A stretch of DNA of 64,000 nt from Paralithodes platypus (lineage: Eukaryota; Arthropoda; Malacostraca; Decapoda; Lithodidae): assembly GCA_032716605.1 (NCBI GenBank), contig CM064552.1, positions 4,820,772 through 4,884,771 of the forward strand. Reading direction: 5' to 3'. The translations under genes were made by a program, and so were the position numbers. This document shows, piece after piece, positions 9,785 to 19,667 of the stretch; positions within the stretch are counted from its first letter, which is position 1; every line of letters starts with the position of its first letter. Below the pieces are notes generated by a model, which searched no databases, was not told where the DNA came from, and saw only the letters and a program-made list of their open reading frames with translations.

Positions 9785-11328
9785 TTGTACGTACCCCTCC
9801 CAATTTATTTCCTAGCTCGTCTCCTCTTCTCTTGTCTCCACCTGGACTGTTTCTCGCTCCGTTTCCACCTCCCCTCCCTTTGCCTCCACTTGGACTGTTT
9901 CTCTTTCTATTTCCACCTCCCCTTTCTCTGCCTTCTCCGTCACCCTCACCATCTCCCTTTCCCTCCCTACCTCGTCCCTTCGCTTTATATACCATTTCTT
10001 GACTTTTCCCTCCCACACTCCAGAAAAACTTCTTTTCATCTTCTTTCGTCCTTTCTCCATTCTTTTCATTTGCCTCGGTTTGCAATTCCTTTCTTATGTT
10101 TCGATCCTCAATACTCATGTCTTTTCTAATTGTAATTTTCTTAAACTTGCTGGTCAAGTTAAGTCTCCATGTTACGTTCATTATTGCATCCACTGTTACC
10201 CTAGACCTAAACTGCACTCTCATTGGCCTTGTGTTTCCCTTACTATATTTACCCATTCTCCTAACTTCTTCAATATCATCTCTCCAGTTGTTTCCTTCTT
10301 CATCGACATGCTTGATTAATGTTTTTACCTTGTTAATTTCTTCCTTATCCCTAGCTTTCCTCTCAATAATGTGCTCCTCTATATCCCCAAATACAATAAT
10401 ACACTTATTTCTATCTATTGTTTCACGCAGGACCTGTTAGTTTCTCCTCATAGCTTTTACTACCACTGATTCTAGATCTTTATTTTCCCTTTCTGATTGT
10501 TTCTTTTGTTCCTCCATGATTTCCTTCATTGCCACTTATTTCACTCTTCCTCCTTCGTCATTAACCCATTTATTGTGTTTCTCCTTAACCCACTGGATCC
10601 CAGCGTCGCACGTGTTGCGTCGGCAATGTTCGATCACCAGAACCCAGCGACGCAACGTTTGCGTCAGTGTCACTCCGGTCCTATGGCACCTAGAGGGCTC
10701 AGATTTGTATGGGAACTGTGTAAGTATCCCACGCACCCATGCCGATGGTTGAAAACTCTCAAAGTCCAACCGCGTGCGCGTGGGCGCGCAAAAACATGTT
10801 TTTGGGGGGAAATTGCCTTAAATTTTTTACTCTTGTAAAATCCGTTTTCGGGGGATGTGTAGGACAATTTTTTGCACTTTTTGACCAATTTTGTTTTTCC
10901 TTCATTCCTAACCCATTCGCTATTGTTTCTGGAAAACAACAAAAATTTCAAAACCTGCTGGGCCCTGGTGGTACATTTATTAATAACTAGCTGGGGCTCA
11001 GCGGGTTAATCTCCTCCACATGTGTTTTCATTTCCTTGGTTTGCCCTTTATATTCTTCAAGTTGTAATCTTAAAGCTTCATTTTCGTCCCGGAGTAGCCC
11101 CATATGAGTTTGAATTTCTTTTAGGCTAGCCCAACTCAAATCTTGTCCAGACTCGATGTCCGCAGCCTGAGCACCACATATTGAACATAGAGCCTCAATC
11201 TGTGAACTAACACTCACCTTCCACTCCTGCATATCCTCCTTCCACCTTTTAATCTCATTCAGCTCACGTACAATTTTCCCTAGAATGTCCCCGCTCTCAC
11301 CGACTTCAAATCCATCAAAGTCAGCCAT
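9785..11328 (-). pseudogene. CR1-like ORF1: coiled-coil and RRM-like RNA-binding protein
   Basis: Read on the minus strand from an ATG at 11328 (MADFDGFEVGESGDILGKIV), the N-terminal ~110 residues are heptad-rich and probably coiled coil (LKEIQTHMGLLRDENEALRL). After a 417-bp TTAA insertion the frame resumes as KEKHNKWVNDEGGRVK. A segment CIIVFGDIEEHIIERK resembles the first strand and helix of an RRM-like ORF1 domain, followed by PMRVQFRSRVTVDAI and IRKELQTEANEKN. A Gly/Arg/Lys-rich basic tail (9800-9985) leads towards ORF2. Stops interrupt the frame near 10539 and 10440. By analogy with LINE ORF1 proteins it would package element RNA. That role is inferred. Confidence 0.7.
10589..11005. mobile_element. 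piggyBac-like MITE inserted in LINE ORF1
   Basis: A 417-bp element starts CCCACTGGATCCCAGC and ends with the complement of CCCGCTGAGCCCCAGC. It is flanked by TTAA at 10585-10588 and 11006-11009. Removing it together with one TTAA joins THVEEI to KEKHNKW in one frame, confirming the insertion. A TTAA target and CCC-starting termini fit piggyBac. There is no transposase. The open frames inside it are chance frames. Confidence 0.85.
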
Positions 11329-12531
11329 ATTTGTTTACATCCACTCGCATTCACTATCGCTTGAATTATTCTTATCACTCGAAATATCCTCACTTGATTT
11401 TAATCTCAAATTATTTTAATACTGCATTATAATACAGGACAACACAAAATATCCTTATACAGTACTCAAGTTTTGGTGAGTTTATTTGACGAGCGCTGTA
11501 AACAGCTTGCTAGATCAGCTGATTTTCGGGAGCGTGCAGAGGTGTTGTCTCGTCGGTGGTTCGTGTGTGTGTGGTACCTCCTACACCTCAATGGCGTCTT
11601 CTTCTTGTAATTCTAGGTCAAATAACCCGGGGGCCGCCATTTCCAGGGTCCTAGGAGGTTGAAATAGACCGTAAATAAGGTGTGTGTGTGTGTTGTTCTT
11701 GTGTGGCTATATCGACCGCCACTAATATACGGTATGCAATAAATATTATTATAATTATGCTCTATGGAATTGAATTGAATTGAATTTTACCTAATACTAT
11801 TTATAATAGTAAAAGCCAAAGCAAACGCCATTAAACTGCAACTTTATTGAAGGCGGTAGATTGTTGGCCAGCCTAGCAACAACAACAACAACAACTTGTA
11901 GCTACGGGTTATTATTGTTCAACTAAAGATCGGCGGCATTGTTTTCGAGTCAAATCAATGGCGTTTCATAGTACCGTACCAATGGACTTAATTGGATAGG
12001 TTGTTTAATTACTTACCAGTAATGCTTAGAAGTGTTAAGTAGTCATCACTAGGGAGTTACAAGCACTATGAGGTCTGAAAAACTAGTGGAATTAGCGAAT
12101 GTGACCATCGATGGAGCACTGGTAGACGGAAAATGGCTCCGTCAGCCTCCTTTAAAAGTTCGAACCATTGGGATTTTCGGACTATCCGTGTTCGGATTAC
12201 AGGACTCTTACTGTAGATAGATTACAAACTAAAGAAAATCGTCTAATGGTAACCAGAATATGATGAAAAGTATGTCATGGTGGTGAAGGTGTTAACGGAC
12301 GAAATACAGATCTCCCTCACTATCCGATGCCCTAATTTACGATATTGCAAGTTTTTAGGCGTTTATGTATGAGTTTTGGCTAGTCCGAGAACGCATCCTT
12401 ATTTACTCTATTAATTTTAGGGTTTGCTATACAATTTTTCTATTCAAGATTGGGTTTTCAGGAACGTAACCCAATCGTAAATCGAGGGAGACCTGTAACT
12501 TGAAAAATGACGTTACCTTTAGAATTAGATT

Positions 12532-12725
12532 ACCAGAAACAGATTAACTTGCTCATGTAGTAATGTACACCCTATGTGGTGGATTGTTCTTTTATTTCAT
12601 AGATTTTTAGTAAGCGTTGTTTCCACATACCGTAGCGATTTTGATTACTGTAGTTGTTTTGCCTTTATATTGTCTTTGTCCCAGTTTTGGTTTGTTTAGT
12701 TTGCAAGTTTTACATTTTAATAGGA
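12532..12725 (+). mobile_element. SINE D 3' portion
   Basis: Contains ctcatgtagtaatgtacacc, the tttccacatacc...gcgattttga block and the tail agtttgcaagttttacattt. Confidence 0.7.
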
Positions 12726-12799
12726 ATGGTAATCCGTCTAACCTCTGTAGACAACGCTCATTCCCACAGTATTTGTGGTGTAATGGTTTAGATGCTTAA

Positions 12800-13126
12800 G
12801 GGGAGGTTTTTAGTTTGGTCACTAGATATCCTTCAAGCTTAAGATACACCCCCTTGAGCCCCTTTCAAGATAAATTTGTACATTTTTCGGTAGAAAAATG
12901 TCCCGGCTGAAAGCCGGTTTCTCTTAAATTACAGGCTCGCTATCGCTCGCCAGGATAAAATCGATACCTAAATGGCACGAAAGGTCTTAAAATTGACAGA
13001 AATGGGTTGAAAGTTCTTAAAATCGTCAAAATAATGGGGCAAACGTCTTAAAATTAGAAAAACAATGAGGCTAAACATGAGGGAGAAAGGAGTCAAGAAA
13101 AAAATCCCTCAAGTGGATCTCCCCTT
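12800..13126. mobile_element. TTAA-flanked MITE with GGGGAG termini
   Basis: It starts GGGGAGGTTTTTAG and ends with the complement of GGGGAGATCCACTT. It is bordered by TTAA at 12796-12799 and 13127-13130, the latter shared with the next element. It contains three near-repeats of gtcttaaaatt-like sequence. TTAA duplication occurs in both piggyBac and Kolobok families, so the superfamily is open. Confidence 0.65.
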
Positions 13127-13130
13127 AACC

Positions 13131-13513
13131 CTTTGAGTACCAGCGACGTATGTTAGCTTTTATTCCGGCTGTATTTAGACGATATTGTGCAGCTTAAGCC
13201 GGCATCACACGAGTGATTTTCCACTTAACATTTATCCTCAACACTGGTCTGGCAGCTCATGAGGTCAACATTCAATATATTACCGTTACCTAAATTAATC
13301 TACCATCAGTCTAGTTTCCGATAGCAGTGCAAAATACTCCAGAAATGTTGCCAGAAAAATGTTGATCATCGAATGTTGACTATAAAAGCTCTCGTGTGAT
13401 CCGACTTTAGGAGGGATCTGCGGTCGTTACAAGGGTTCGTTGAGATAGTTTGAAGCCTTATTATTGCTAGAGGTCCTTCCTAATCTGAATGGACGTCACC
13501 GGTACTGTACGGG
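13131..13513. mobile_element. piggyBac-like MITE
   Basis: The left end CCCTTTGAGTACCAGCGACG and the reverse-read right end CCCGTACAGTACCGGTGACG are inverted repeats of the same type as those at 27312-27517. TTAA flanks it at 13127-13130 and 13514-13517. A smaller TIR element (13197-13406) sits inside it. Confidence 0.8.
13197..13406. mobile_element. Small TIR element (ATCACACGAG family)
   Basis: 210 bp with termini AGCCGGCATCACACGAG and, reversed, AGTCGGATCACACGAG, next to TTA on both sides (13194-13196 and 13407-13409). A second copy in the opposite orientation lies at 25682-25912, sharing internal blocks such as GTCTAGTTTCCGATA. A TTA/TA target suggests a PIF/Harbinger-like or Tc1-like origin. 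It interrupts the piggyBac-like MITE. Confidence 0.7.
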
Positions 13514-13773
13514 TTAAGTTCGGGGTGTGGTGTCCCGAGTTTGAATCCCGGGACGACCATATGCTTTCATTAGTTTATTCAAGTACATTGGGGTTTGTAT
13601 TGAAGGATTTATGTTATTTTGCTAAAGTGTCGTTTCCACATAGCAATTTTGATATGTTCTTTTGTCTTTTTACTGTATTCGTCTAAGTTTTGGTTTGTTT
13701 ATTTTGCGAGTTTTACTATAACATTTGGAAGGGAAAGAATACAAGTGTTACCATCTGATGTAAGAATGTCAAA

Positions 13774-13975
13774 CTTAACCCCATTCAGCACGATGACATC
13801 ATTTTCATATCACCTTGGTTACCATTAGATCATTTTGTCGAAGTCAAAGCTGTTCCGTATTTATTTAGTAGCATTTTCTATATCCCTATTCGGGCTCTGT
13901 CTTGAGACGGCCACCCCTATAAATATTACAAAATAAATAAAAAGGGGAAAACTGGGGTAAGTGCCAAAGCATATA
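13774..13975 (+). mobile_element. piggyBac-like MITE left end followed by LINE B 3' fragment
   Basis: TTAACCCCATTCAGCACGAT (13777 on) resembles the left end at 5768. From ~13870 the LINE B motif cgggctctgtcttgagacgg follows, ending in an A-rich stretch near 13950. Confidence 0.55.
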
Positions 13976-14529
13976 CAGTCGCGCTAATAAGTCATGTCTC
14001 GGCACCAAGTATGTTTTGATCAATTATTGGTATCGGCAATATCTAAGCTTCATTTCTTCATATCGAGTGAAATATACACACATGTTCCTACACTTACCCA
14101 CCCTATTCAACATCTGGCAGACATTAATACAGCACAGAGCGAGCCAAACGTAATGACAGCTGGGTCATGACTTATTAGCGCCACTGTACATACATACAGT
14201 ATTTATTGCGTTATATCTTGAAACCACCTCGAGTATCAAAGCGCAGGGCTTGTGTACTCAAAGTACAGTAATTAAAATGTCACATGTCTAAGTGACTGGG
14301 ATTGTTTATTTTATTTGTTTTTTTGTCTCCATCTTGGAACTGTACACTGTTCAGTAGCCTGTAACTTAAGATTATCGATTGAAGCTTCGAGATGTTAGAT
14401 GCTTCATATATGTCGCTGTAGGAATAGCTTTTTACACCATACCCGAAAGAGGATTTATGGAGCTCCGATCTTACTCTCAACCATCTGAACAATTTTACCA
14501 ACACCCCTAAACTTCGTTAGATGCGGGAA

Positions 14530-14640
14530 TAGTCTCACGAAAATATGCCAGGGCCTGGGATTGAACTCGGGACCCTTGGGCTATGAGGCGAACACTCTAC
14601 CAGTGTCACCAAGAAAGATATCTCACTTGGCAAGGTCGGC
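14530..14640 (-). mobile_element. tRNA-related SINE fragment
   Basis: The minus strand has an A-box-like GGTAGAGTGTTCGCC and a B-box-like GAGTTCAATCCC at tRNA spacing. No acceptor stem pairing is apparent, so a SINE head or tRNA pseudogene is more likely than a functional tRNA. Confidence 0.55.
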
Positions 14641-15219
14641 TCAAGTTATATCCGCATCCGGTCTGTTTAGGCTAACCTATTTTCACTGACTTTACATCAC
14701 ACTAGATGTTCACAGTGGAGATTCAATGTGATGATTACTTCTTTTCTGCCACAGTAGATAACACCACCTTATTTATACACGTCACTTGATTCATCTTGAC
14801 AGCCAATATCATAGGTCTTACAACAGGGAATTTGTTCTTATATGTCATTAATTTTGTGCTAAGGCTATAAAAATGGCACTTTTTAACGCGTGGCGATTCT
14901 ATGTAATTACAGTACTGTATCTCTGTTTGGCTAATGCAGTACTACTGATGTGATTATTGTTATTGTTTTGTTTTCGGTGCTCGGCCGGCGGGATTTCAGT
15001 TAAGTTGTCGAGTTTCTTAGATATAATTGCACCAGTGTTATTCACAAGTTATATTTGTGAATAACAACTTATGACTATATAGTAAGCTTTGTTTATCGTA
15101 AATAGACAAGAAATTATCATGTCCCCGATCTTGATTATTGTACTTTGACTTGATTTTGATAATGAAAGACCATACAGTACAATATATCGTCAATAAGCTT
15201 ATGGGATGAAGCCGTGATG
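14641..15219. other. Non-coding stretch, nothing recognised
   Basis: AT-rich intronic-looking sequence with a short inverted repeat at ~15040-15070 (acaagttatatttgtgaata with its complement). No feature can be supported. Confidence 0.4.
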
Positions 15220-15894
15220 TTGTCGTTCCCTAGGCTGCCTGGCTGAACCGCCCCGAGTTCTTAAGGAAGGCCTTGGCCACGATCGGGCTTTCCCACAGAG
15301 CTCTCAAGAAGTGTAGATTATGTTGTTGGCGTAAGTGATTGTGTGGAATTTCTATGATGTGTTTAATAGTATGGGGTGCTGTCTTACATCCTGGGCAGGT
15401 GTCGACGACGGACACATCCAGTCTCTTCTGATAGCTCAGAAGAGCTGGATGGTGCCCACATCTCAGCCTGACCAGGTGGACTCTATCCTCACGAGGAAGG
15501 GAGGACTCAGAAGGATGGATTTCGGGAGGTTGTGCCTGCTACTGCGTGTTGTCTATGAGTGATTTGATGGAACGGCGAGAGATATGTGTATGGATGTGCT
15601 TCTGGAAGCTGGTTTGGTGTGGGCAGAGGGAAAGATGACAGTATTTGTGTGTGATATCATGTGCTGGGTGTTGTTTTGATATTTCTTGGTGTCTGTGGGT
15701 GTGTTGCCATGTATTGTAGTGAATGGTGTTGGTTTGTGGAGGCTGCAGTCAGGAATTGAGTGCCTCTCATGTCCAAGTTGTCTTTGACTTTAAGGACTTT
15801 GGATTCTTGATGTAGGTGATCTGTAGGTGTAGTAGCTGTGCAGCCTGGGATGATTTTTAGGGCTGTGTTTTGAATGTTCTGCAATGTCTTGTGA

Positions 15895-16032
15895 TGTATT
15901 ATTATGTTCCCTCCACCAACCGACTTTACTCCTTCCTAAACTCAATTAATGAAATCAACAAATACATGTGTCAGTCCAGGGATTCGAACCTAGGATGCTC
16001 ATACTGAAAGTCAGTGCATTTATCCATCAGCT
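15895..16032 (-). mobile_element. tRNA-derived SINE inserted in LINE L1
   Basis: The minus strand carries TAGGTTCGAATCCCTGGAC and the body ttgttgatttcattaattga. The uninterrupted LINE L2 passes directly from the sequence left of it to cagctaggtt at the right, showing that it is an insertion. The target duplication is not clear. Confidence 0.75.
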
Positions 16033-16154
16033 AGGTTTGAAGCCCAGGCAGGTTTGCATATTCCATTACTGATCTTATATATTGTGTGTATACTGTTGTG
16101 GTAGTTTCTTTGTTGTGTCAAAATTTTGTGTGGGCAAGTAACCTGAGGGTGTTA

Positions 16155-16507
16155 GAAGGTGGTGGTGCATGGGTCGAGATAAACATGGAATAATAATTGC
16201 CAACCTGCTTATAATTATATTGTCAAATCCAATGGCACCGAAATAATTATTAACAATGGTATATAGGGTTTTGTGGATCGTCTACACCGGACCTATGACG
16301 TCATAGGTGTGTAAGTCCACCATCCAGTCCAGAAAGAGGATACTTCTGTGACGTCACTATGACGTCACAGGTCCGGTTTAGACAATCCACAAAATCCTTT
16401 ATACCAATATTAATAATTATTTCAGTGACATTGCATTTTAAAAGCAAGATAATTATGTGCAGGTTGGCGATTATTACTCGTTTATCTCAACCCGTGCACC
16501 ACCACCT
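16155..16507. mobile_element. Fully palindromic MITE in LINE L1
   Basis: A 353-bp element whose two halves are reverse complements over almost their whole length. Its outer ends are AAGGTGGTGGTGCA and the complement. It is flanked by TTA at 16152-16154 and 16508-16510. LINE copy L2 near 20735 reads gttaagtctggg with one TTA, proving the empty site. A TTA duplication suggests PIF/Harbinger-type mobilisation. The centre holds three TGACGTCA palindromes. Confidence 0.85.
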
Positions 16508-17313
16508 TTAAGTCTGGGTGTCAGTTTATTTTTTATGTTTGTGATAGGCCTATGCTGTTTGAATGTCATCAGAGTATCATATGTTACTCCTAGGTTTTTG
16601 GGTGCGTGTGTTTGTGTTAGGGGGGTGTTGTTTATGGTGAGGTGCGGGTTTTTGTATTCGGCTGTCCAGCTCGTGAGGAGGGTTGTAGAATTTGACGGGC
16701 TAATTTGAGTCTGTTTGTAGTGCACCATTCATGTAGTGTGTTGAGATAGGGTTTTAGGAGATGTGTTGCTCTGTCTGGGTCTTGGTGTGTACATGTTGGT
16801 GTTATGTCGTCTGCATAGGAAGCTATATATATTTGGGGTACGTGAGGTGTGGGTATATCATGCATTATAGATTGAAGAGTGTGGGCGACAGGACGGATCA
16901 TTGCAAGACTCTGTTTTTTTTTTAAAGTTTCTGATATTGGATGACTGACTGGCAACTGATATGTGTGCATATCTGCCTGATAGGTAGTTGGCCAGCCACC
17001 TTTTTGTATTGTTGTGCATGTTTGTGTCATAGATTTTGCTTGTTAGGTTGTGGCGGGGGATGGCATCGAAGGCTTTACTAATGTCAAGTGTGGCAAGTAG
17101 TGATCTGTGTGGTAGTCTGGCGGAGTTGATGCCGTCAAATGCTCTTTGTGTAAGGTCTGTAAGAAGTGTTTATGGAGTGTAGTGGCCTAAAGCCATGTTG
17201 TGATGTAGGTAGGGGAATGTGAGGTGTGCTTAGTTGTAATATGAGGTGTTTGGTACCTTTTGAGGGGGTGCAAAGGAAAGTGATGGGGTGGTGTGACAAA
17301 GGGGGATTATCAT

Positions 17314-17413
17314 TCCACTGTAAGGGAAAGCTACGTACTGCATGTGTGAGAAGCATGCCACATTATGGTAGCGAGACGTGGACAGCCACAGAGGATGACA
17401 TCAAAAGACCTTA
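17314..17413 (+). mobile_element. LINE family A fragment
   Basis: A frame reading KGKLRTACVRSMPHYGSETW corresponds to the GKVYASCVRSAMTYASETW segment of the copy at 26186-26614. It is short and isolated, with no 3' tail. Confidence 0.6.
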
Positions 17414-17427
17414 AGCTTACTGAAATG

Positions 17428-17575
17428 AGTTTAAGAACATAAGAAAATGAGAGTCTGCAGAAAACCGATTGGCCTACACAAGGCAGATCCCTGTCACACC
17501 CAACCCTAATTATAAGGCCTAATTTTAAAAAATGGGAATCTGCAGAGCCCCACACCTGCCAGATCCCCCTCTTGA
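17428..17575 (-). mobile_element. CR1-like 3' UTR fragments
   Basis: Contains gtctgcagaaaaccgattgg near a terminal aagaacataagaaaa, the 3' UTR and tail of the CR1-like family seen at 35190-35735. A second, diverged gaatctgcagag motif follows. Confidence 0.65.
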
Positions 17576-17720
17576 TAGCGTAATGCTTAGTGTGCGGAAT
17601 TTCGGTGCGAGTATCCTTGGTTCGAGTCCTTGGAGTACCACATCTATTTATTACTTTCATTGATTTAATTAATTAGGTTTATTTGAAAATTTATTGGTGG
17701 GTTGGTGAAAATATATATGA
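17576..17720 (+). mobile_element. tRNA-derived SINE
   Basis: B-box-like TTGGTTCGAGTCCTTGG followed by ccacatctatttatt and a TTGGTGGGTTGGTGAAAAT end, as in the copy at 5848-5965. Confidence 0.65.
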
Positions 17721-18022
17721 ATACTATAGTGAGAGACGAACCAACAAGAGTGGTTGAGAGGGAGATATTCATTTTGTGTAATATAAATTATTCTTTTTAA
17801 CGCAGGGTGATTCTATTTAGTCATCCCCATTTGGCTCTCTCTCCGTCTCCCTTCTTACCTGGACGTTAGCTATGGGTATATGTAAAAAACTAAAGGTTAG
17901 GATTTTAGATTAACTAGATATCCACTATACTGAATTCGATTTCTTTACATGGGCGATAAATTGAATCCCTTATTAGCTAGCTACTTTCTCAATACAGTAC
18001 TTAATGAACAAAAATGAAATGA

Positions 18023-18158
18023 TGCCTCTCCCATCATATATAGTCCACGTATATTATGCCTCTCCCATCATATATAGTCCACGTATATTATGCCTCTCCC
18101 ATCATATATAGTCCACGTATATTATGCCTCTCCCATCATATATAGTCCACGTATATTT
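18023..18158. repeat. 34-bp tandem repeat, four units
   Basis: Four virtually identical head-to-tail copies of a 34-bp unit starting TGCCTCTCCCATCATATATA. The last ends at cgtatattt. Confidence 0.95.
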
Positions 18159-18450
18159 CTCTACAAAATCTTCAAAATAACAGAAATTTTGATGGTAACT
18201 TTGCAATTTACCATTAGTTGAAAAGAAACATAGTTAATTTTTTCATGTTTAATTATGTTATGTATATTCTCTCGTCCTGGCCACCTCGCTGGGATCGCAA
18301 CGTCTGTGTGGGCAGTGTATCTATGCTCCCTCATGTAAATGTCTCATCAGGCAATATAAAATAGTTAAGGAAATCATTGTTTTGTACTTACTTGTCTTAC
18401 CAATACCTGTAACCTCAAATGTTTATATATTGTCTTTTTTCAATTTTCAG

Positions 18451-18699
18451 GACACGGGAGGATTGCAGACAGACGCCACCACCGCCGATAATCCATCTCC
18501 TACCACTCCTACACCCCAAGGACAGCTCCTACTACAATTAATAAAACCACTACACTCCTACCACCCCTGCACATCATACGCCCCAAGAACAACACACTAC
18601 GGATCCCCTACGATGAACCACCACACTGCTAATACATCTCCTACCACCTCTGCACATCATACGCCCCAAGAACAACCCACTATGGATCCCATACGATGA
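18451..18699 (+). CDS. Probable terminal coding exon of the left host gene
   Basis: A pyrimidine-rich acceptor (tgtcttttttcaattttcag) precedes an open frame of 82 codons plus TGA at 18697-18699. It begins DTGGLQTDATTADNPSPTTP and ends TPQEQPTMDPIR. Entry is phase 0, compatible with the phase-0 donor of exon 5545-5715. The peptide is low-complexity, rich in Thr/Pro/Ser/His, with an internal imperfect repeat (ANTSPTTSAHHTPQEQPTMDP against TADNPSPTTP). It has no catalytic motif or membrane span. It would be a disordered C-terminus. AT-rich sequence without open frames follows, as expected for a 3' UTR. The gene is not recognised and the pairing of the two exons is inferred. Confidence 0.6.
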   Translation, partial: DTGGLQTDATTADNPSPTTPTPQGQLLLQLIKPLHSYHPCTSYAPRTTHYGSPTMNHHTANTSPTTSAHHTPQEQPTMDPIR

Positions 18700-19440
18700 A
18701 TAACACCACTACGATACTCCAACTACACCAGACATCATCAAATCTACTATTTTACTATACTCTATTCAAATGACCTTGGCAGTTTTCACCCTTCTCCACA
18801 TAGTTAACCATGATTTTCAAAATAATTTTACTCTTGGATAATATTCTATAATTATCTATTTCATAATACTGTACTGTTTTGCTAAAACTTCAATGTATTA
18901 TTTCCACAAAGTGATTTTGAGAAGTTCTTCAGTTTTTATATTGTGCAGTTTCTGTTTTGGTTTTACATCACTTAAATAACAAAAATTGTATTCATATATT
19001 CATACTTTGGGGTGATGATTTGTTGCCAAGTAAATTTGAATGGAGTAGGCTACTGTATAGCCATTTGATTAACTATTTCTTTATTGTAAACCATTCTGCT
19101 TTATCATAATGAAAGTGACATTTTGTATTTTGTTTTAACACAAGTAGGGTTACCTGCCCTCTAGTTTATATTAAGAATAATTTATCTGGTAAATTAGTAA
19201 ACAAATTATAATATAAATTATAGATAAAGCTGTATGGTAGTAAATTGTGCTCCCTTGTATAAAATAATATATATTTTTTATGCAAATGGAGATATATTCG
19301 GTGAGTTACTTTGCTTGCTTTCAATTTTTTATATTCGTATTGCTAATTTGCTTGAATAATTGTAATGTACAGTAGCTTATATAAATGCCATCTCATTTAA
19401 AATATTTTGTACAATTTGCTTTGAATATTAAAGTAACGTA
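18700..19440 (+). other. Putative 3' UTR with a SINE D remnant
   Basis: AT-rich sequence after the stop codon contains a degraded SINE D tail (~18870-18975: tatttccacaaagtgatttt, tctgttttggttttacatca). An ATTAAA near 19426 is a candidate polyadenylation signal. Nothing else is recognised up to 19650. Confidence 0.35.
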
Positions 19441-19667
19441 CACTACATAAATGCTAGTTCATATTGTGAGAGTGTAGCCATATGAAGATAGTTTGAATTA
19501 GATTCTTGGATTATGATAGTTTTTATTGCATTAGTAAAATAAGGTAATCCATGTTAATTATATTAGTTGAGCTAGGCAACCCATATGTATCCTATTTTGG
19601 CTAACAATAGACCATTTTAATAGGGTTTAAGTTGTGATTATAGAGATATGAGCAGTCCTGGGTGTTA

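Larger units (their letters stand above)
6440..11690 (-). mobile_element. CR1-like LINE, nearly full length, with three insertions
   Basis: On the minus strand the order is 5' UTR (~11690-11345), ORF1, ORF2 and a 3' tail containing a direct repeat of ACAATTAGGTGAGT next to a CA/TG run at 6425-6470. After removing the three insertions (8342-8597, 8932-9087, 10589-11005) about 4.4 kb of element remains. The 5' limit is uncertain because both edges lie in TG-rich sequence. Stops and frameshifts in both ORFs indicate it is no longer mobile. Confidence 0.8.
5994..12213. mobile_element. Tigger/pogo-like element, host of the CR1-like LINE
   Basis: The left terminus CAGTAAAAGTCCTTTAATCC matches the complement of the right terminus (CAGTAAGAGTCCTGTAATCC). 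Each is bordered by TA (5992-5993 and 12214-12215). These termini resemble the CAGT...TTAATCCG ends typical of Tigger-type elements. Internal element sequence remains at 6020-6430 and 11700-12200. No transposase is readable in what remains. The rest of the span is the CR1-like LINE and its own insertions. Confidence 0.7.
5768..12295. mobile_element. piggyBac-like MITE, host of nested insertions
   Basis: The left end CCCCTTCAGCACCATGACG (from 5772) and the right end, read in reverse as CACCTTCACCACCATGACA (to 12291), form inverted repeats that continue for ~70 bp. TTAA lies at both outer edges (5768-5771 and 12292-12295), as for piggyBac elements. Without its insertions the element would be only a few hundred bases, comparable to the intact relative at 27312-27517. 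Its interior is split by a tRNA-SINE and by the Tigger-like element 5994-12213. Confidence 0.75.
12770..13740 (+). mobile_element. tRNA-headed SINE D split by TTAA elements
   Basis: An A-box-like TGGTGTAATGGTTTAGATGC (12776-12795) is separated by 718 bases from a B-box-like AGTTTGAATCC (13538-13548). If the TTAA-bounded block 12800-13517 is removed, the distance from A-box start to B-box start becomes 44 bases. That is the same as in the intact tRNA-SINE read on the minus strand at 28105-28200. The body and tail (cgtttccacatagcaatttt, ttttggtttgtttattttgc) follow to 13740. This copy shows that the SINE D body is attached to a tRNA-related head. Confidence 0.75.
15220..17330 (-). mobile_element. 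Jockey/I-like LINE copy L1, degraded and interrupted
   Basis: Minus-strand peptides in order are QHGFRPLHSINTS, IASYADDITPTCTH (reverse transcriptase, ~16785-16830), YLNTLHEWCTTNRLKL, LGVTYDTLMTFKQH, then ALKIIPGCTATTPTDHLHQE, LDMRGTQFLTAAST, CPGCKTAPHTIKHIIE and a final ALWESPIVAKAFLK ending at 15231. The Cys/His segment is the C-terminal zinc-knuckle-like module common in Jockey/I-type LINEs. Many stops and frameshifts are present. It is interrupted by a SINE (15895-16032) and a MITE (16155-16507). Compared with L2 (19923-21172) it extends further 5'. Confidence 0.85.

Noticed and set aside
9061..10440. Long Pro/Ser/Phe-rich plus-strand frames
   Set aside because: Antisense shadow of the CR1-like LINE ORF1 and endonuclease.
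18023..18158. CRISPR-like array
   Set aside because: Units are directly adjacent with no spacers, and the genome is eukaryotic.
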